A stretch of 64,000 bases of DNA from Rhodamnia argentea (taxonomy: Eukaryota; Streptophyta; Magnoliopsida; Myrtales; Myrtaceae), in assembly GCF_020921035.1 (NCBI RefSeq), contig NC_063156.1, positions 22,678,283 to 22,742,282 of the forward strand, read 5' to 3'. The notes beneath the pieces are model-generated. The model searched no databases. It worked only from the letters and a program-made list of their open reading frames with translations, and was not told where the DNA came from. The stretch's first letter is position 1, and every line of letters begins with the position of its first letter. This document shows, piece after piece, positions 25,050-36,924 of the stretch. A program made the translations under genes and the position numbers.

Positions 25050-26454
25050 GTGTGAGAGTTTCGGGAGAGGAGTGACATGACCTTGTGCAGGAAATGGTAT
25101 GACCAGGACATGTTTCAACTTTGCCATGGTTTACATAGAACAAGGGACAGATCCTTACCACACCTTATAGTGGTTAATTAAGCTCAGAGTCCACGATTAT
25201 TGTTATTGCTATGACGCAATTCAGAGGGACTTCGGCACTTCGGCACTTGCTATGTCCCTTGCCATGAGAAGAGAAAAGTAAGTTGTCATATTCGAATGAA
25301 AGCAAATGTGCCGGACAAAACGCTGATGCCTCGAGTTCATGAAACGAACACTAATTGTTAATGAAAAATTACGGACAAGCATATTTATTCATTAACAAAG
25401 TCTTATGTTTTGTTTCTCTTCTTGCTTGTCTTATCTCCCATTTATTAAATCCATGTCTATTATAAACGCAGTGGAAGAGACAGCAGGAAAAGCTTTCCAA
25501 AGAAATATACTGAAAATTGATAGAATGATTCTTCTGATTACATAGAATGGACGTCCTTTATATAGATAGTACTCCTACGATATCATAAAACGAGATAATA
25601 CTAAACAAATCTAATCAAATCAAAACAGAATTCAAATCGAATATTGCGATTATCTATATCGCAAGGTTTCCTAAAATAGAAAAATTATCCCGAAATCCCG
25701 AAACGCGAAAATACGACGTACGTCACAACATAGTGGTGAGTATTGATTGAAAGGCCGTTTCGCTTTAGCCGACCAAATTTGAGCGCAATCCGAGGTCGCC
25801 CGATCCGATCAATGAATTAACAGGAGAATCGCCCCGATTTTTGCCGATCACGCTTTTCCAAGAAATCACATGCCATATGTCCTACATCAGTTATTCACAT
25901 AATTTAATTCACATTGTGACGCAAGATACATATAATCTCGTTCCGCCTAAAATTTTAACTTTTGGATTGGACTTTTCAACCTCCTCCATCAATTGCATTG
26001 TGTATCAATACATAATGACGTAAATGTAACGTGATTGGGTACGTTTATCACGTCTTTACAACAATCTCAATATCATTAGAGGTAGGAGGGGATAACCGTT
26101 CCAAAAACTTTATGTAATCCCCGAAAACCCAGATCCGTCACGCGGGTCTGACACTTTATTTCAAACTTGCCTCACTAATGTGGTCGAGTATTCTCAACCT
26201 GCCATAACATTTTGTGATGAACAACAAAGTTAAGTAGAATATGATCGAAAACAACTTCGTATTTGCAAATACAACTCTTCATTCATAACTCATGCATTGT
26301 AAATCTTCAAGTAAGGAGTCCAAAATATAACGTTGAGAGAATTTAAGTTTGGAGATCATAAAAATCTTGACGATCATAAGAATCTAATGTCTAGTAATAA
26401 TTAGAAGCCATTTAGCTGGGTGGCCTAAGTAAATTGCACTTTATGCATTTTATT

Positions 26455-26872
26455 TTGGGAAAATTGTCCAAAAAATCTTAAACCTAATGCATGACGGCTA
26501 ATTCAGTCATAAACCTTTAAATTATACCAATTTAATCCTAAAAATTTTGACGATTTATCAATTTAGTCTCAAACATTTCAACTGTACTAATTTAGTCCTA
26601 AACATTTTGATGATTTACCAATTTAGTCATAAATCTTTAGACAATTTGTCAATTAAGTCCTTTCGGCAATTGTTCAAACAATAGGTTTATGACTAATTGG
26701 CAAAACTTCAAAAGGTTTGGGACTAAATTGACACAATTTAAATGTTTTAGGACTAAATTGGTAAATTGTCAAGAAATTTAAGACATAACCGACAAAATTA
26801 AAAAGTTTAGGGCTGAATGAGCCTCCTTACAATAGGTTAGGGACGCTTTGAACAATTATCCCATTTCTGTTT
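26455..26872. mobile_element. Long-inverted-repeat non-coding element
   Basis: The left end GGGAAAATTGTCCAAAAAAT and the inverted right end (RC: GGGATAATTGTTCAAAGCGT) flank tandem AATTTAGTCCTAAACATTT words that run in opposite orientations in the two arms. It has the same architecture as 2388-3003. Confidence 0.55.
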
Positions 26873-26994
26873 TCCAGAGAAGTGTTAATTGCAACGTGCT
26901 AAGCCACTAACCTCCGGCTATGGACAATGTCAGGCTTTTGAGAAAGAAAGAGTATTTATTGAGAATAGTATTATTTGAGTCCAAATAACATTTA

Positions 26995-27401
26995 GAGCAC
27001 GTATGATAACCATTCTGTTTATCTTTTTATTTTTTTTCTTGGGAATAAGTTTGGAACAGAAATTCATTCGCTAACGCAATTGTATTTTTCTATTTCCGAG
27101 ACATATTTTTTGCCCAAAAATAGATTTGAAACACAAATGAGAAGTAGAATCAGAAATAAAAACTCTTCTCATAGTTGGTTGCCGCCGCTGGACGCCGATC
27201 ATCGATCGCCGGCTACCGGCCACCGTCTGCCGATCGCAACCATATCTCCATCTCTTGTCGCAATCCTAGCTCCATCACAACCATAGAAATTTTTTGTTCA
27301 TCAACATGTTTCCCTACTCAGAAACTCGTTTAGGAAAATAGAAATAAAAAAAAATCTATTTCTGGCCTGAAACTGTTCTTAAAAACAGAATGGTTGCGCA
27401 C
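26995..27401. mobile_element. Tourist-like MITE, third copy
   Basis: The ends GAGCACGTATGATAACCATT and its inverted partner AATGGTTGCGCAC are flanked by TTA on both sides (26992-26994 and 27402-27404). A GC-rich centre (about 27180-27250) opens a short frame of no recognised family. Confidence 0.7.
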
Positions 27402-28085
27402 TTAAGTTCCCGCTTCCATAATTTGCTTTAGCATTGAGGAGCCAATGGGGATTGGGGATGGAAACACAAGAAGTGTCTATAAAAAAAACATTGCAAGACC
27501 TAAAATCAAACATCGCTCGCTCAAACATGCGCAACCGATGATTTTTTGCTTGTTAAAGTAATATGTGTGCTGAATATGATGTAGGGTGGACTCAAAATGT
27601 TTTTAATACGAGTTTCGCATTAAGCACCAATTGTCTGATGCATTGCAAGATAATAAAAATCAAGAGTCCAATCCTCCTCCATCTTTTTTTTTTTTCCTCT
27701 TTGAAATGTCCTCCGTCCCTTTCTTCGTATTGTGTATTTTGCTAAATATCTCTTTCGACGATTTAATCACTCGAATGTAATATGTAATTCGGCTTAGTAG
27801 GTAAATGGATAAAATGCATTTCAAATTATTTTCATTAGTAACACCGTACATAAATTTTCACAGATGTGTAGTATCTCATGTTAGTTACAAAAATAAAATT
27901 ATAATCAAAAGATACATCGGAAAATGACGAGAAACTTAGTAAAATGGTTATGTCAAGTTTACTAGATGTAAATGACATCTTTACTTTATAAATTCTCGAA
28001 AAAATCAATTTACTGGTTACACGGAATGCTGTATATATATTTGTTAGAATGTAGAGAGTCTAACCCCCTGTAGTATTATTTAAAT

Positions 28086-28452
28086 GGGATAAGTGCGTTG
28101 GAAATCCTAGAACTTATCGTGAAAGTGCAATTGAACTTTAAAAAATTGTAATCAAGTTCTAAAACTTGTTAGAAAGTATAATTGAGTCCTAAATCTTTCA
28201 AAAAATGTAATCAAGTCTTAAAGCCTATCAAATTAGTGAAATTAAGTCCTATTGATTGCACTTTTTGAAAATTTTGGGGCTCGATTACACTTTCGTGACA
28301 AGTTTTAGAGCTTGATTACACTTTTTAAAAGTTTTACTACTCGGTGCACTTTCGCGAACAGTTCGAGGATTTGATTGCACTTTTTGAAAGTTTTAGGATT
28401 CAATTGCACTTTCGAAACAAGTTTTAGGACTTCTATTGCGCTTATTCCTATT
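28086..28452. repeat. Inverted-repeat element of AATTGAGTCCTAAA words
   Basis: The left end GGGATAAGTGCGTTGGAAAT and the right end ACTTCTATTGCGCTTATTCC are inverted partners. The interior is a run of about 35-bp repeats (AAGTGCAATTGAGTCCTAAA type) that switch orientation at the middle. Related copies are near 21800 and at 54256-54888. Confidence 0.55.
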
Positions 28453-28828
28453 TAAATTGTCTTAAGAAAAGACGAGTGGTATATTAAATATTGTATAATT
28501 ATTTTGAGTTTAATTTTGAAGGTAAAACATTAATTACTTACCTGCTAGTCACCTTCATTATCATAAATTTTGATACGAAGTTATAATAAGCCTTAAGATA
28601 CCCATTCGTTTGTTCTGAATAATAAGTTCCATTGGTATCTTCTACTTTGACAAAACCCAGAAATTTTGTACGAGAACAACCTGGTACGTAACTAGGAACC
28701 ATCAAATTGGGTAGGCCTACAAATTTTCACTGGAACTGCCTTAATCTGGCACCATGAGGACATCCATTTGTGAAAGAGAAGAACGGAGTTCAATCTTAAG
28801 CATTGAAAAGGAACGGCAACAAGAACCC

Positions 28829-31609
28829 TCAAGCCTTCATGAGCTCGATGCTATGTACCACGGACACGCCTTTGGGCGCAGTTTTCATGTGTCGGACACG
28901 TGTTGGTGTCCGACATGCGCCGGACACATCCGGACACGCTCGGATAGGCAGTCAACGCGTGTCCCAGCTCCGACTCGCAGTCAACGGAATGGACACGCGA
29001 GGGACTCGCGTGTCCGGAGATAAGGTAGGAAAGTTTTGATCTTTTTAAGGGCAAAAGCTGAAGTTAAAATAAGAAACACGACCTCTTCTTTCTGTTTCTA
29101 CTGTCGCGACCTCTCCTCTATCTCTCTCGCGTCGTCTCTCGCTACTCTCGACTCTGTCGCTCCCCTCAAGGCCTGGCGGCGAAAATGATGGTGGTGAAAG
29201 CAAGACTACAGGAGCAAATAACAGGGTTTTACAGAGATGCCCATGTCCCGCATAACATTGACGAAGATAGCGAGGAAAAGATCGGCGCGAAGTCAAAAAT
29301 GAAGAAAGATTGTGAGCGAAAGTGGGTTCGATGGAGGGTAAGCAACGAGAAGAGAGAGAGAGAGAGACAGACTGTGGAGGATCTGTTTGGTTTATGGATA
29401 TGACGAAATGAAGCAACAAAGGAAAAAAGCAGTGGCCAATGAAGAAGAGAGAGAGAGAGTGGAGGAGTCCGCATTTCACGGCACAAAAAGACGAGGATGA
29501 GGGTGACTTCACCTTCGCCTTTGCTATTTCTTCAACCACTGCTCCCAAACAGAGCTCTCTCTCTCTCTTCTGTGCAGGCGTCAATGATGTGTTGCATCCA
29601 CCCTCTCCCTCTCAACTCCTTTTGATTTCCTTTTACCCTTTTCGCCCCTCAAGATAGTCACACACAGTTACTTGTGCTGCCATTTCCCACTTTGGTTGCG
29701 TTTTTGTCTTCCATGAGAATCCCGTAAGCTTGTCACATACAGTTACTTGTGTCCTTATATTTTCATTGACGACCCCGGTACAAAATAAGCGGATACAAAG
29801 ACATTATCAATGATTTGTTATATTAGATGGTGAATGTAGTTGAATTTTTCGATTCAAAATGTTGATGTTAATAAATGGTGAATCCTTATTTTTAGCGTAA
29901 ATTCATTCTAGAACTCTTTTTTTATTATTTACTTTTATGTGAATAATAAAATTCATAATTTTTCATGTATATATAAAATATATATATTTAATATATAACG
30001 TGTCCCAGCATGTCGGAATTCTCTATTTTTTGAAAAATCACGTGTCGTGTCCCGTGTCGTGTCGGTGCTACATAGGCTCGATGAGGCTCTGCAAATTCTT
30101 CAGGGAGGACTCTCCTTCACTGACGCTCTTTCTGGCCATCTCTTTCACCCTCAGGCAATTTGCCCTAATCTCCTCGCTCCCAAGAAGTGCTAATACCTTG
30201 TCTCTCACTTCATGCCCGGTTATCAGTCCGTTCTCACCACCACCAACTCCCAAACCCACCCTCCACACATCACATATGAAGCTCCTGTTCAGGTGCTGAT
30301 TTGCAGAGAAAGGTTTGCAGAGAAGTGGGACTCCGTTGCCCAGGCCATCCATCGTGGAATTCCAACCACAGTGAGGGAAGAAGCACGCCACTAAAGGATG
30401 TGCTAAGACCTCCTCTTGTGGTGCCCATTGGACCACCTTCCCATAATTCCTCACCCTTTGGAGGAACCTATCGTGGAACTCGGTGACTGGCCCTTTGGTG
30501 AGGTTTGGGTGCACGACCCACAGGAATGGTAGGGCGAGCTGTTCGAGGCCGTGGGTGAGCTCATAGAACTATTCCATGCTAAACACTGTCAAGCTTCCAA
30601 AGGCAACATAGGTGACTAACTGGGTTGGGTGTTGGTCTAACCAGTTCGAGCAGGTCGATTCCTCACTCCACAGGCCTCCTCTGCGATGGACTAGTCGAGC
30701 GCTCGCTATCAATGGACCGACTGGGAGAGCTCCAGGAATGATACTGCAAGCCGACACTTCGAGTTCATGGAATGAATTGTAAAGGAATAAGTTTGTGCGT
30801 TTGCTGTGATGGAGGATGGACAAAGCGTATCCGAAAAATATTTTCTGCTTCCTCGGGTCTCCGGGGCAACTCTAAGTGAGGTCAGTGCTCTTATATGAAG
30901 GAAGGTCCTTCGATATCGTTATGGGATCATTCTTTATCGCGATGCCTGGATGAGTTATTGATGCCAAGTTAGATTATCTTGAAACTACCTATTCCTACAA
31001 GCATACATGTTATCGACCCGATAAACATTGTAGATTCATTTCTTAATGGTGTGTATCAGTAACGCAATTGAGAGATGGTTACACGACCTAATTAGACTTC
31101 TTCAGACAGTTCTGGTCCCTTACCATCCTTGTTTATGACTCCATTCTCGATCAACTCTGGAATATGAAGATTCAAGGCTAGAGTTGAAACCGAGGCAGCC
31201 CAAAACCAGCGCGCTCGATTCCCATCCTTTTAGCAACTTCCAGTGCCCATCTAGCAACCAGGTCTGCAATCATGATGCCGATCTGCTCATCCTCATTTCC
31301 ATTTGACGGCTCCTTCACTTTCTCAATCAACTCCTACAAATGACCCGGCATCACCCTTGACATGCTCTCCAGCTGCTTAGTCGAGTCTTTTCGCTCATCA
31401 GTTTCAAGTCCATCTAGAATCGCGACGAACTTAATCCAATTTGATCCCTCGTCCAATCCAGGGTCTGCAGCCATCAGTGTGTGTGAATGGACTTCGTATT
31501 CACATATGTCCCCTTGACTCCATGATCAGCAATATAGTGAGAGAGTTTCAGGAGAGGAGTGACATGACCTTGTGCAGGATATGATATGGACATGTTTAAA
31601 CTTTGCCAT
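28829..31609 (-). pseudogene. UGT83A-like pseudogene, copy B
   Basis: A family 1 UGT remnant. It starts MAKFKHV at 31609 and is then frameshifted in the PFPAQGH region. The exon 1 donor (ATG|GTAAGG) ends exon 1 at 31134. Exon 2 has an in-frame TAG after FSME, where other copies have Gln, in the segment that reads EQFYELTHGLEQ in relatives. The donor box is complete in outline (WAPQEEV, HCGWNS) but ends FSANQ and has Pro in place of Thr before HCGWNS. A 1.2-kb hAT element (28851-30075) lies within the last ten codons, between LQSLIE and the ELMKA-type end. The stop is TGA at 28829-28831. Confidence 0.9.
28851..30075. mobile_element. Non-autonomous hAT element in UGT copy B
   Basis: A 1225-bp element. 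The left end CTATGTACCACGGACACG and the right end, whose reverse complement is CTATGTAGCACCGACACG, form inverted repeats. The 8-bp duplication GCTCGATG lies on both sides (28843-28850 and 30076-30083), the hAT hallmark. Both subterminal regions are dense in GGACAC/GTGTCC words, typical of transposase-binding repeats. The interior (about 29050-29660) is GC-richer, has AG-dinucleotide runs and short open frames, and encodes no transposase that I can recognise. It may be captured host DNA. Confidence 0.9.
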
Positions 31610-32271
31610 TGTTGACATAGAGCAAGGGACAGTACCTTAGCGCACCTTATGCTGGCTAATTAAGCTCAAACTCTATCATTATTGCTTCGCTATGACTGTG
31701 ATTCATAGTGACTTTGGTAGTTGGCTTTTGTAGTTTTATCTTTGTCTTTGCCATGTGGTAGGAATATACTTTCACAAATCGAAAAGAACAAAAGCTGCGG
31801 CGAGAACAAAGATAAACATGCAACTGGCTAAAATTTTGTCCTGTGGCTTGTGTTCTCATGTCTGCGTTTCTTATCAACAAGTGCAGGCTCGCAAGTTTTA
31901 GGTTTGTCCCTTGTAATGAAAAGAGAAAAGAAGTTGTCGTAAGACAATAAAGCAAATGTGCCGAACAAAAGATGATGATGCCTTGAGTTCATGCAAAAAA
32001 AAAAAGAAAGGAAATGTTTTCCCGACAATACTATCGGAACAAGTACAATTTCAATCGTATATCCACACATTATTATCTCGTGTCAACATTGTCGTCTTGT
32101 CAGGCTTGCAGCTCCCAATAAAAATAAGTGTTAATATAGTATGACTTCCAAGCACATTGATTCTTTAATATGTCTTATATTTCTTTCCTTACTTGGTTTC
32201 TTGCTTGTCTTTTTTTCCCATTTATTTATTCCATGTGTGTCATACATCTTATTTCAATCATATTTTTTTGG

Positions 32272-32800
32272 GTTAATACCACAAAAAACCTCAAATTGGT
32301 ACACCCGTGATAAATTTATCCCAAACTATTTTTTTAACCACGAACAATCTCAACCTAGTACACTTGTAACAAATTTACCCCAAACTATTTTTTTGACAGT
32401 CAAAAATACTAAAATGATACACCAGTGACAAATTTACCCCAAACTAATTTTTTTGACCACGAAAAACCCCAAATTGGTACATATGTGATAAATTGACCCT
32501 TCGTTAAATTGGGTTAATATCACAAAAAGTCTCAAATTGATACATCTATGATAAACAAAGGGTGAAAACCCTAAAGTGGTATACCCATGAACTACCACGT
32601 GTCATCTAACTTAGTAATTTGATGATTAAATTTAACGAAAACTAACGGAGGGTAAATTTATTATTGGTGTATCAGTTTGGGGTAAATTTGTCATAAGTGA
32701 ACCAATTTGAGATTTTTTGTGGTTAAAAAAATAGTTTGGTATAAATTTGTCACCGATGTATCGGTTTAGGGTTTTCCGTGATATTAACCCTATTTTTTTT
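32272..32800. repeat. Inverted array of the GGGTTAATACC repeat
   Basis: The phrase TACCCCAAACTATTTTTTTG with CTCAAATTGGTACACCCGTG recurs every 60-65 bp on the left half and in reverse orientation on the right half, ending GATATTAACCC. This gives a foldback of about 530 bp with no coding capacity. Confidence 0.65.
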
Positions 32801-33137
32801 TTATGGGAGAGAGTATCCAACTTCATAGACATGTGAAGTGTATAATGGCTTAAGAAACATATAGTCTCATTCTACCTAAAAATTTGAATTTTTGAATTGG
32901 ACTTTTCAACCTAGTCCATTAATCCCATCATACATTAATACATAAGATCTAGGATATAATATGATTGCATACGTTTATCACGTCTTTGCGGCAATTTCAA
33001 TATCACTAGGGATGGAAAGGGAAAGTCGTCCTAAACCCATCCATTTAACTTTATGTTATTTGCCATGCCCCTCCCAAATCTGTTACGGGTTTTGATACAA
33101 TATTTCAAAGTCCCCTCACTAAAGTAGTGGAGTACTC

Positions 33138-33482
33138 GGGAAAAAGTACACTAGAAGTGTCATAACTTTTATACGGCGTTCACTTGAGTGCCATAACTTT
33201 CAAAACGTTCACTTAAGTGCCATAACTTTCAAAAATCGTTCACTTAAGTGATGTTGACGTGGATGCCGGAAAAGCCGACGTGGTACACCGGAAAGGCGAC
33301 GTGACTCGTCGGAAAGATGACGTGGCACGCCGAAAAGCTGACCCGGCACGCTAGAAAAGTTCTTGTAGCACTCAAGTGAACGATTTTGCTCCAACGTGGC
33401 ACTCAAGTGAATGATTTTTTAAAGTTATGGCACTCAAGTGAACGCCGTACACAAGTTATGGCACTCATGGTGTACTTATCTC
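33138..33482. mobile_element. MITE with 9-bp TSD (GTGCCATAAC family)
   Basis: A 345-bp element starting GGGAAAAAGTACACTAGAAG and ending in the inverted partner. The flanks GGAGTACTC and GGAGTATTT match at 7 of 9 bases, differing only by C/T changes. It has the same family structure as the MITEs in UGT copies A and C''. Confidence 0.8.
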
Positions 33483-33561
33483 GGAGTATTTGCTACCGCC
33501 ACAATATGTTGTAATAAACACCAATCTTAAATGAAATATATAGTAAATACCTCATACTTGC

Positions 33562-34258
33562 AAATAGGGAAAAGTGTCAAAAAAGTTTTAAACCTATTAC
33601 AATGATGTCGATTTAGTACTAAATCTTTTATTAGTATTAATGCAGTCCTAAACATTTTACATTTATATCAATTGAGTCAATCCAGCCAAATTTGGCCAAA
33701 AATCGCTGACTTGAATGCCGATTGTCCTATGCGACACAATTGACCCCGACGTAGACGTTATTTTAATTTTTTAATTTTTTTTCCTTTTCTTTTCTATACA
33801 CTTTTTTTTTTACTTAGGGTTAGCATGGGGTTGCTAGCCAACCCCAGCCTTGCCTAGCACTCGCTTGGGGCCAGCAAGGGCCTTGGTGCCCTCACCTTGC
33901 TAGATCTAGCGATGGTGTCATGGCCCAACCAGATCTAGGGGAGGGTCGTGATGCCCTTGCTTGGGGCTAGCAACGGTCGTCATCGACCCTCAAAATAAAG
34001 AAAAAAAAATTGTAGAAAAGAAAGAAAAAAATCAGAAAAAATAAAAAATTGTTAAAAAATTTATAAAAAAAAGTCCATATTAGCATCGACCGTGTTAGTT
34101 AGGACGTGGTATCGATGTCAGCGATTTTCGGCCAAAATTAGCTTGATGGATTCAATTACATAAATGCAAAATGTTTAGAATTGAATTGGCACCGATAAAA
34201 GTTTTAAGACTAAATTAACACCAATCCACCGGTTTAAGACTTTTTTACACTTTTCTCC
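33562..34258. mobile_element. Long-inverted-repeat non-coding element
   Basis: The left end GGGAAAAGTGTCAAAAAAGT and the right end, whose reverse complement is GGAGAAAAGTGTAAAAAAGT, are inverted. The arms carry AATTTAGTACTAAATCTTTT-type words. The centre (33820-33990) is GC-rich. Confidence 0.55.
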
Positions 34259-34636
34259 TTGCAAATACAACTATTTTATTTGAAACTCATGCATTGTAAA
34301 TTTCCAATTAAAATTCTGTGGAGTCGAAAATATAATGTTGAAAGAACTTGAGGTGTGAAATGGTGGCTGTCATTGAACACTCTCATAGTCTTGTTCAACC
34401 GTAGGAAACGGTTGCATCTACAAGATATCTACTCGGACCTTATCAAGATGGTCATCCAATCGATCAAGAAAGATGTAGACCCGACAAGGAAGAGGAGGAG
34501 GGCCAAGAACACGCCTAACCGTGCCGTTGGTTTAGCCATTCTAAACCGGTTAGGATTGTTCTCTGTTGGGTTATTTGGTTATACTAAATTTTGATATTAG
34601 CATTGACGAGAACTTTCGCTCGAGAGATTTAACTGG

Positions 34637-35058
34637 CTGAAGTACATTACAAGTGCCAAAACTTGTGTACGACGCTCATTTTAGCGTCAAAACGATCAAT
34701 TAAGTGCCAAATTTTTTGAAAAACGATCACTTCAGTATCAAAACTTTCAAAACGATTACTTAAGTGCCAACTTTTTTTAAAAACGATCATTTAAATGCCA
34801 ATTTTTTTTAAAAATGATCACTTTAGCGTCAACTCCACCAAGCCACATCAACTCAAATATTAATAAAAAAAGCACGTGTCGAATTTCCGGTAAGCCACGT
34901 CAGCTGAAATTGGAGTTGGCACTGAAGTGATCGTTTTTAAAAGAAGTTCGCACTTAAGTGATTGTTTTTTAAAAAAGTTGGCACTTAAGTGATCGTTTTG
35001 AAAGTTTTGGCACTAAAGTGAACGCCATACACAAGTTTTGACACTTCTAGTGTTCTTT
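34637..35058. mobile_element. Divergent member of the GTGCCAAAAC MITE family
   Basis: The ends GGCTGAAGTACATTACAAGT and CACTTCTAGTGTTCTTTAGCTG are inverted partners. The arms repeat AAACGATCACTTAAGTGCCA words in opposite orientations, and the centre carries CCACGTCAGC. It is related to, but distinct from, the copy at 33138. Confidence 0.55.
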
Positions 35059-35569
35059 AGCTGATTTTACTTTACCAAAATAAGGGCAATTAAAAGATCC
35101 CAAAAACCATTACGTCCCAAACCGTAATGGGATTTTAACAATCAACCCCAAACCCACTACCCAAATTTTAATGAGATGTTTCAAACCCTCGAAAGTTCTT
35201 TAGATGAGTGATCTAAATAAATTGTGGTTAATGCATTTTAGTTATCCTTGGAAGTGTAAATTGCAACATGCTACTTGTATTCTCTATAATGCACCACCAC
35301 GTAGGATGGCTGGTTAATGGCGGGAGTCCATATCATCAATTTCCGATCAAAATTGGCCGGATAGACTTAGTTGAAAAAATGTGAAAATGCTTTAGGATTC
35401 AATTGGCATAGTTAAAAACTTCATGACTAAATTGACATTATTACAATATATCTTTCCGAGAAATAGGTAGACTTTTCTATGAATGTGTTAGATATTCATT
35501 ATTCCACAAATATTTATGCTAAATATCTTATACTAACCTTTTTCTAGAAATTGGATCAATATTTCAACA

Positions 35570-36924
35570 CTTGCAAAGGAATGAGCTTAAGCATTATGCG
35601 GTGATGGAAGACGGATGATGAGCATTTGAAAAAGATATTCTCCGCGTCATTGGGTCAGGGCAACTCCAAGAGGGGTCGCTGATCTTGCATGAAGGAAGGT
35701 CCCTTGACATCGTGATGAGATCATTCTTCATAGCAATGCATGTAGGCCTTATCAATGCCGAGTTAGACTATATAGATTTCCCATTTTTACGGAAAATTCC
35801 CGAAAAATACTAGATTTATTGCAATCGTGTCAATTCATCCATAAATCTTTTTTCTTTTAACAACTTAGTCTTAAACCTTTCACATTTGTGTGAATTTAGT
35901 TCATCCAGCTAACTTTGGCTAGCTGGTACTAACATGTCGATTTCAAATCATATTTTAATATTATTTCGAATTATTCATTTATTTTCCCCTTTTTCTTTTC
36001 TTTTCCTTTTTTTCTCCTTCTTCCTCCAACCGATTCGCCGACCAACTGGAGAAAGAAGGAGAAGAAAAAAAAGAAAATAAAAATAAATAAATTCTTAAAA
36101 AAGTCTACTTAAAATTGCCATGTCGGCGTTGGCAAGCCAAACTTGGTTGGATAGACTAAATTAGCACAAATGCATAAAATTCAAGATGCAACCGGCAATA
36201 AAGAAAATTTGAGATTGAATTGTCACTATTGCAATAAAATTAGGAATTTTTTTGGTAATTTGCACCCGATTCCTAAAAGCACGGATGTTATCGGTGTGAT
36301 AAATGCGGTAGATTCATGTTTGTCGGCGGTGCCAACAAAGTAGGTGAGAGATGGTTAACACTTGACATTCATAGGCTTGAGTAGACCGATGGTGAAGTGT
36401 TCTAATGCTGGTCCTTTACCACTATTTCCATGTCTATGACTCCAACCTCCATCAACTTCAGAATATGAAGGTTCAAGGCCATAGTTGAAACCGAGGCGGG
36501 CCAAAACCCGGCTTGCTCGACTCTCATCCTTTCGGCGGCTTCCAGTTACATCCGACAGTTAGCCCCGCAATCGGGAAGTTGATTTGCTCATCTTCGTTGC
36601 CTTCTGACCGGTTCTTCGCTTTCTCAATCAACTCAACTCCGTAATTGACTCTGCATCACCCTTGACGTGCTCTCCAGTAGCTTAGTCCCATCCTTTCTCT
36701 CCTTGTTAGTTTCAACACCAACCGCAATCACGACGAACTTAATCCGCTTCAGTCACTCCTCCAATCCAGGGTTTGTAGCTATCACTTGTGCGTGAATGGG
36801 CTCTATTTTAAACAACCGTGACCTTGACTCCATAATCAGCAGTAGAGTGTGAGAGTTTCGGAAGAGGAGTGACATGACCTTGTGCTGGAAATAGGATAGC
36901 CGGGACATGTTTTAACTCTACCAT
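35570..36924 (-). pseudogene. Truncated UGT83A-like pseudogene, copy C
   Basis: Exon 1 starts MVELKHVPAILFPAQGHVTP at 36924 and soon meets a frameshift and stop after KVTVV. It is readable as UGT to about 36420, where the donor region is followed by intron. The intron carries a 0.47-kb repeat (about 35795-36262). Left of that, about 210 bp of exon 2 remains (35570-35780; the segment equivalent to NDLITISKD through EDP). The rest of exon 2, including the sugar-donor box, is missing. Confidence 0.8.
35795..36262. mobile_element. Inverted-repeat element with a CTCCTTCTTCCT hairpin centre
   Basis: The left arm holds TTTATTGCAATCGTGTCAAT and the right arm its inverted partner (ATTGTCACTATTGCAATAAA). 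The centre has a near-perfect palindrome of CCTTTTTTTCTCCTTCTTCC with GGAGAAAGAAGGAGAAGAAA. Copies in the equivalent place are at about 40937-41385, 46022-46480 and 51480-51740 (truncated), carried along by the segmental duplications. Confidence 0.6.

Larger units (their letters stand above)
22736..25127 (-). pseudogene. UGT83A-like glycosyltransferase pseudogene, copy A
   Basis: A family 1 UDP-glycosyltransferase (glycosylates small molecules in the cytosol) that has lost function. It starts MAKLKHVLVIPFPAQGHVTP, with the catalytic His region intact. Exon 1 is split by a MITE (24654-25049) just after the LSH motif and carries a 1-bp deletion in the RMGI region. The intron donor ATG|GTAAGG and the acceptor are intact. 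In exon 2 there is an in-frame TAG between LSILQ and SKCTNS. A second MITE (22894-23311) splits the C-terminal part after ITRH. The donor box (WAPQDEV to YFGDQ, including HCGWNS) is still canonical. The remaining tail ends FIELMKA plus TGA. Confidence 0.9.
25128..28828. other. Spacer between UGT copies A and B
   Basis: No intact gene. The part right of copy A shares words with the upstream DNA of the other UGT copies (for example the ATGCCTCGAGTTCATGAAAC phrase near 25325, and GGATTGGACTTTTCAACCT near 25968). That marks it as duplicated UGT 5' flank, here broken by a 300-400 bp insert of unknown type (about 25455-25860). Three non-coding repeats lie further right: about 26455-26872, 26995-27401 and 28086-28452. 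Confidence 0.6.
31610..35569. other. Spacer between UGT copies B and C
   Basis: No intact gene. The first 550 bases or so are the duplicated UGT upstream block (it shares CTCATGTCTGCGTTTCTTATCAACAA-type words with 37170, 42290 and 60400). Further right are an array of the GGGTTAATACCAC repeat (32272-32800), a UGT-flank block (about 32860-33120), the MITE at 33138-33482, a long inverted-repeat element (33562-34258) and a related GTGCCAAAAC element (about 34637-35058). Confidence 0.6.

Noticed and set aside
29045-29584. A 179-codon frame inside the hAT element as a possible transposase
   Set aside because: It lacks any hAT dimerisation-domain or catalytic-region resemblance and is rich in Ser/Phe/Leu from CT repeats; better seen as filler or captured non-coding DNA.
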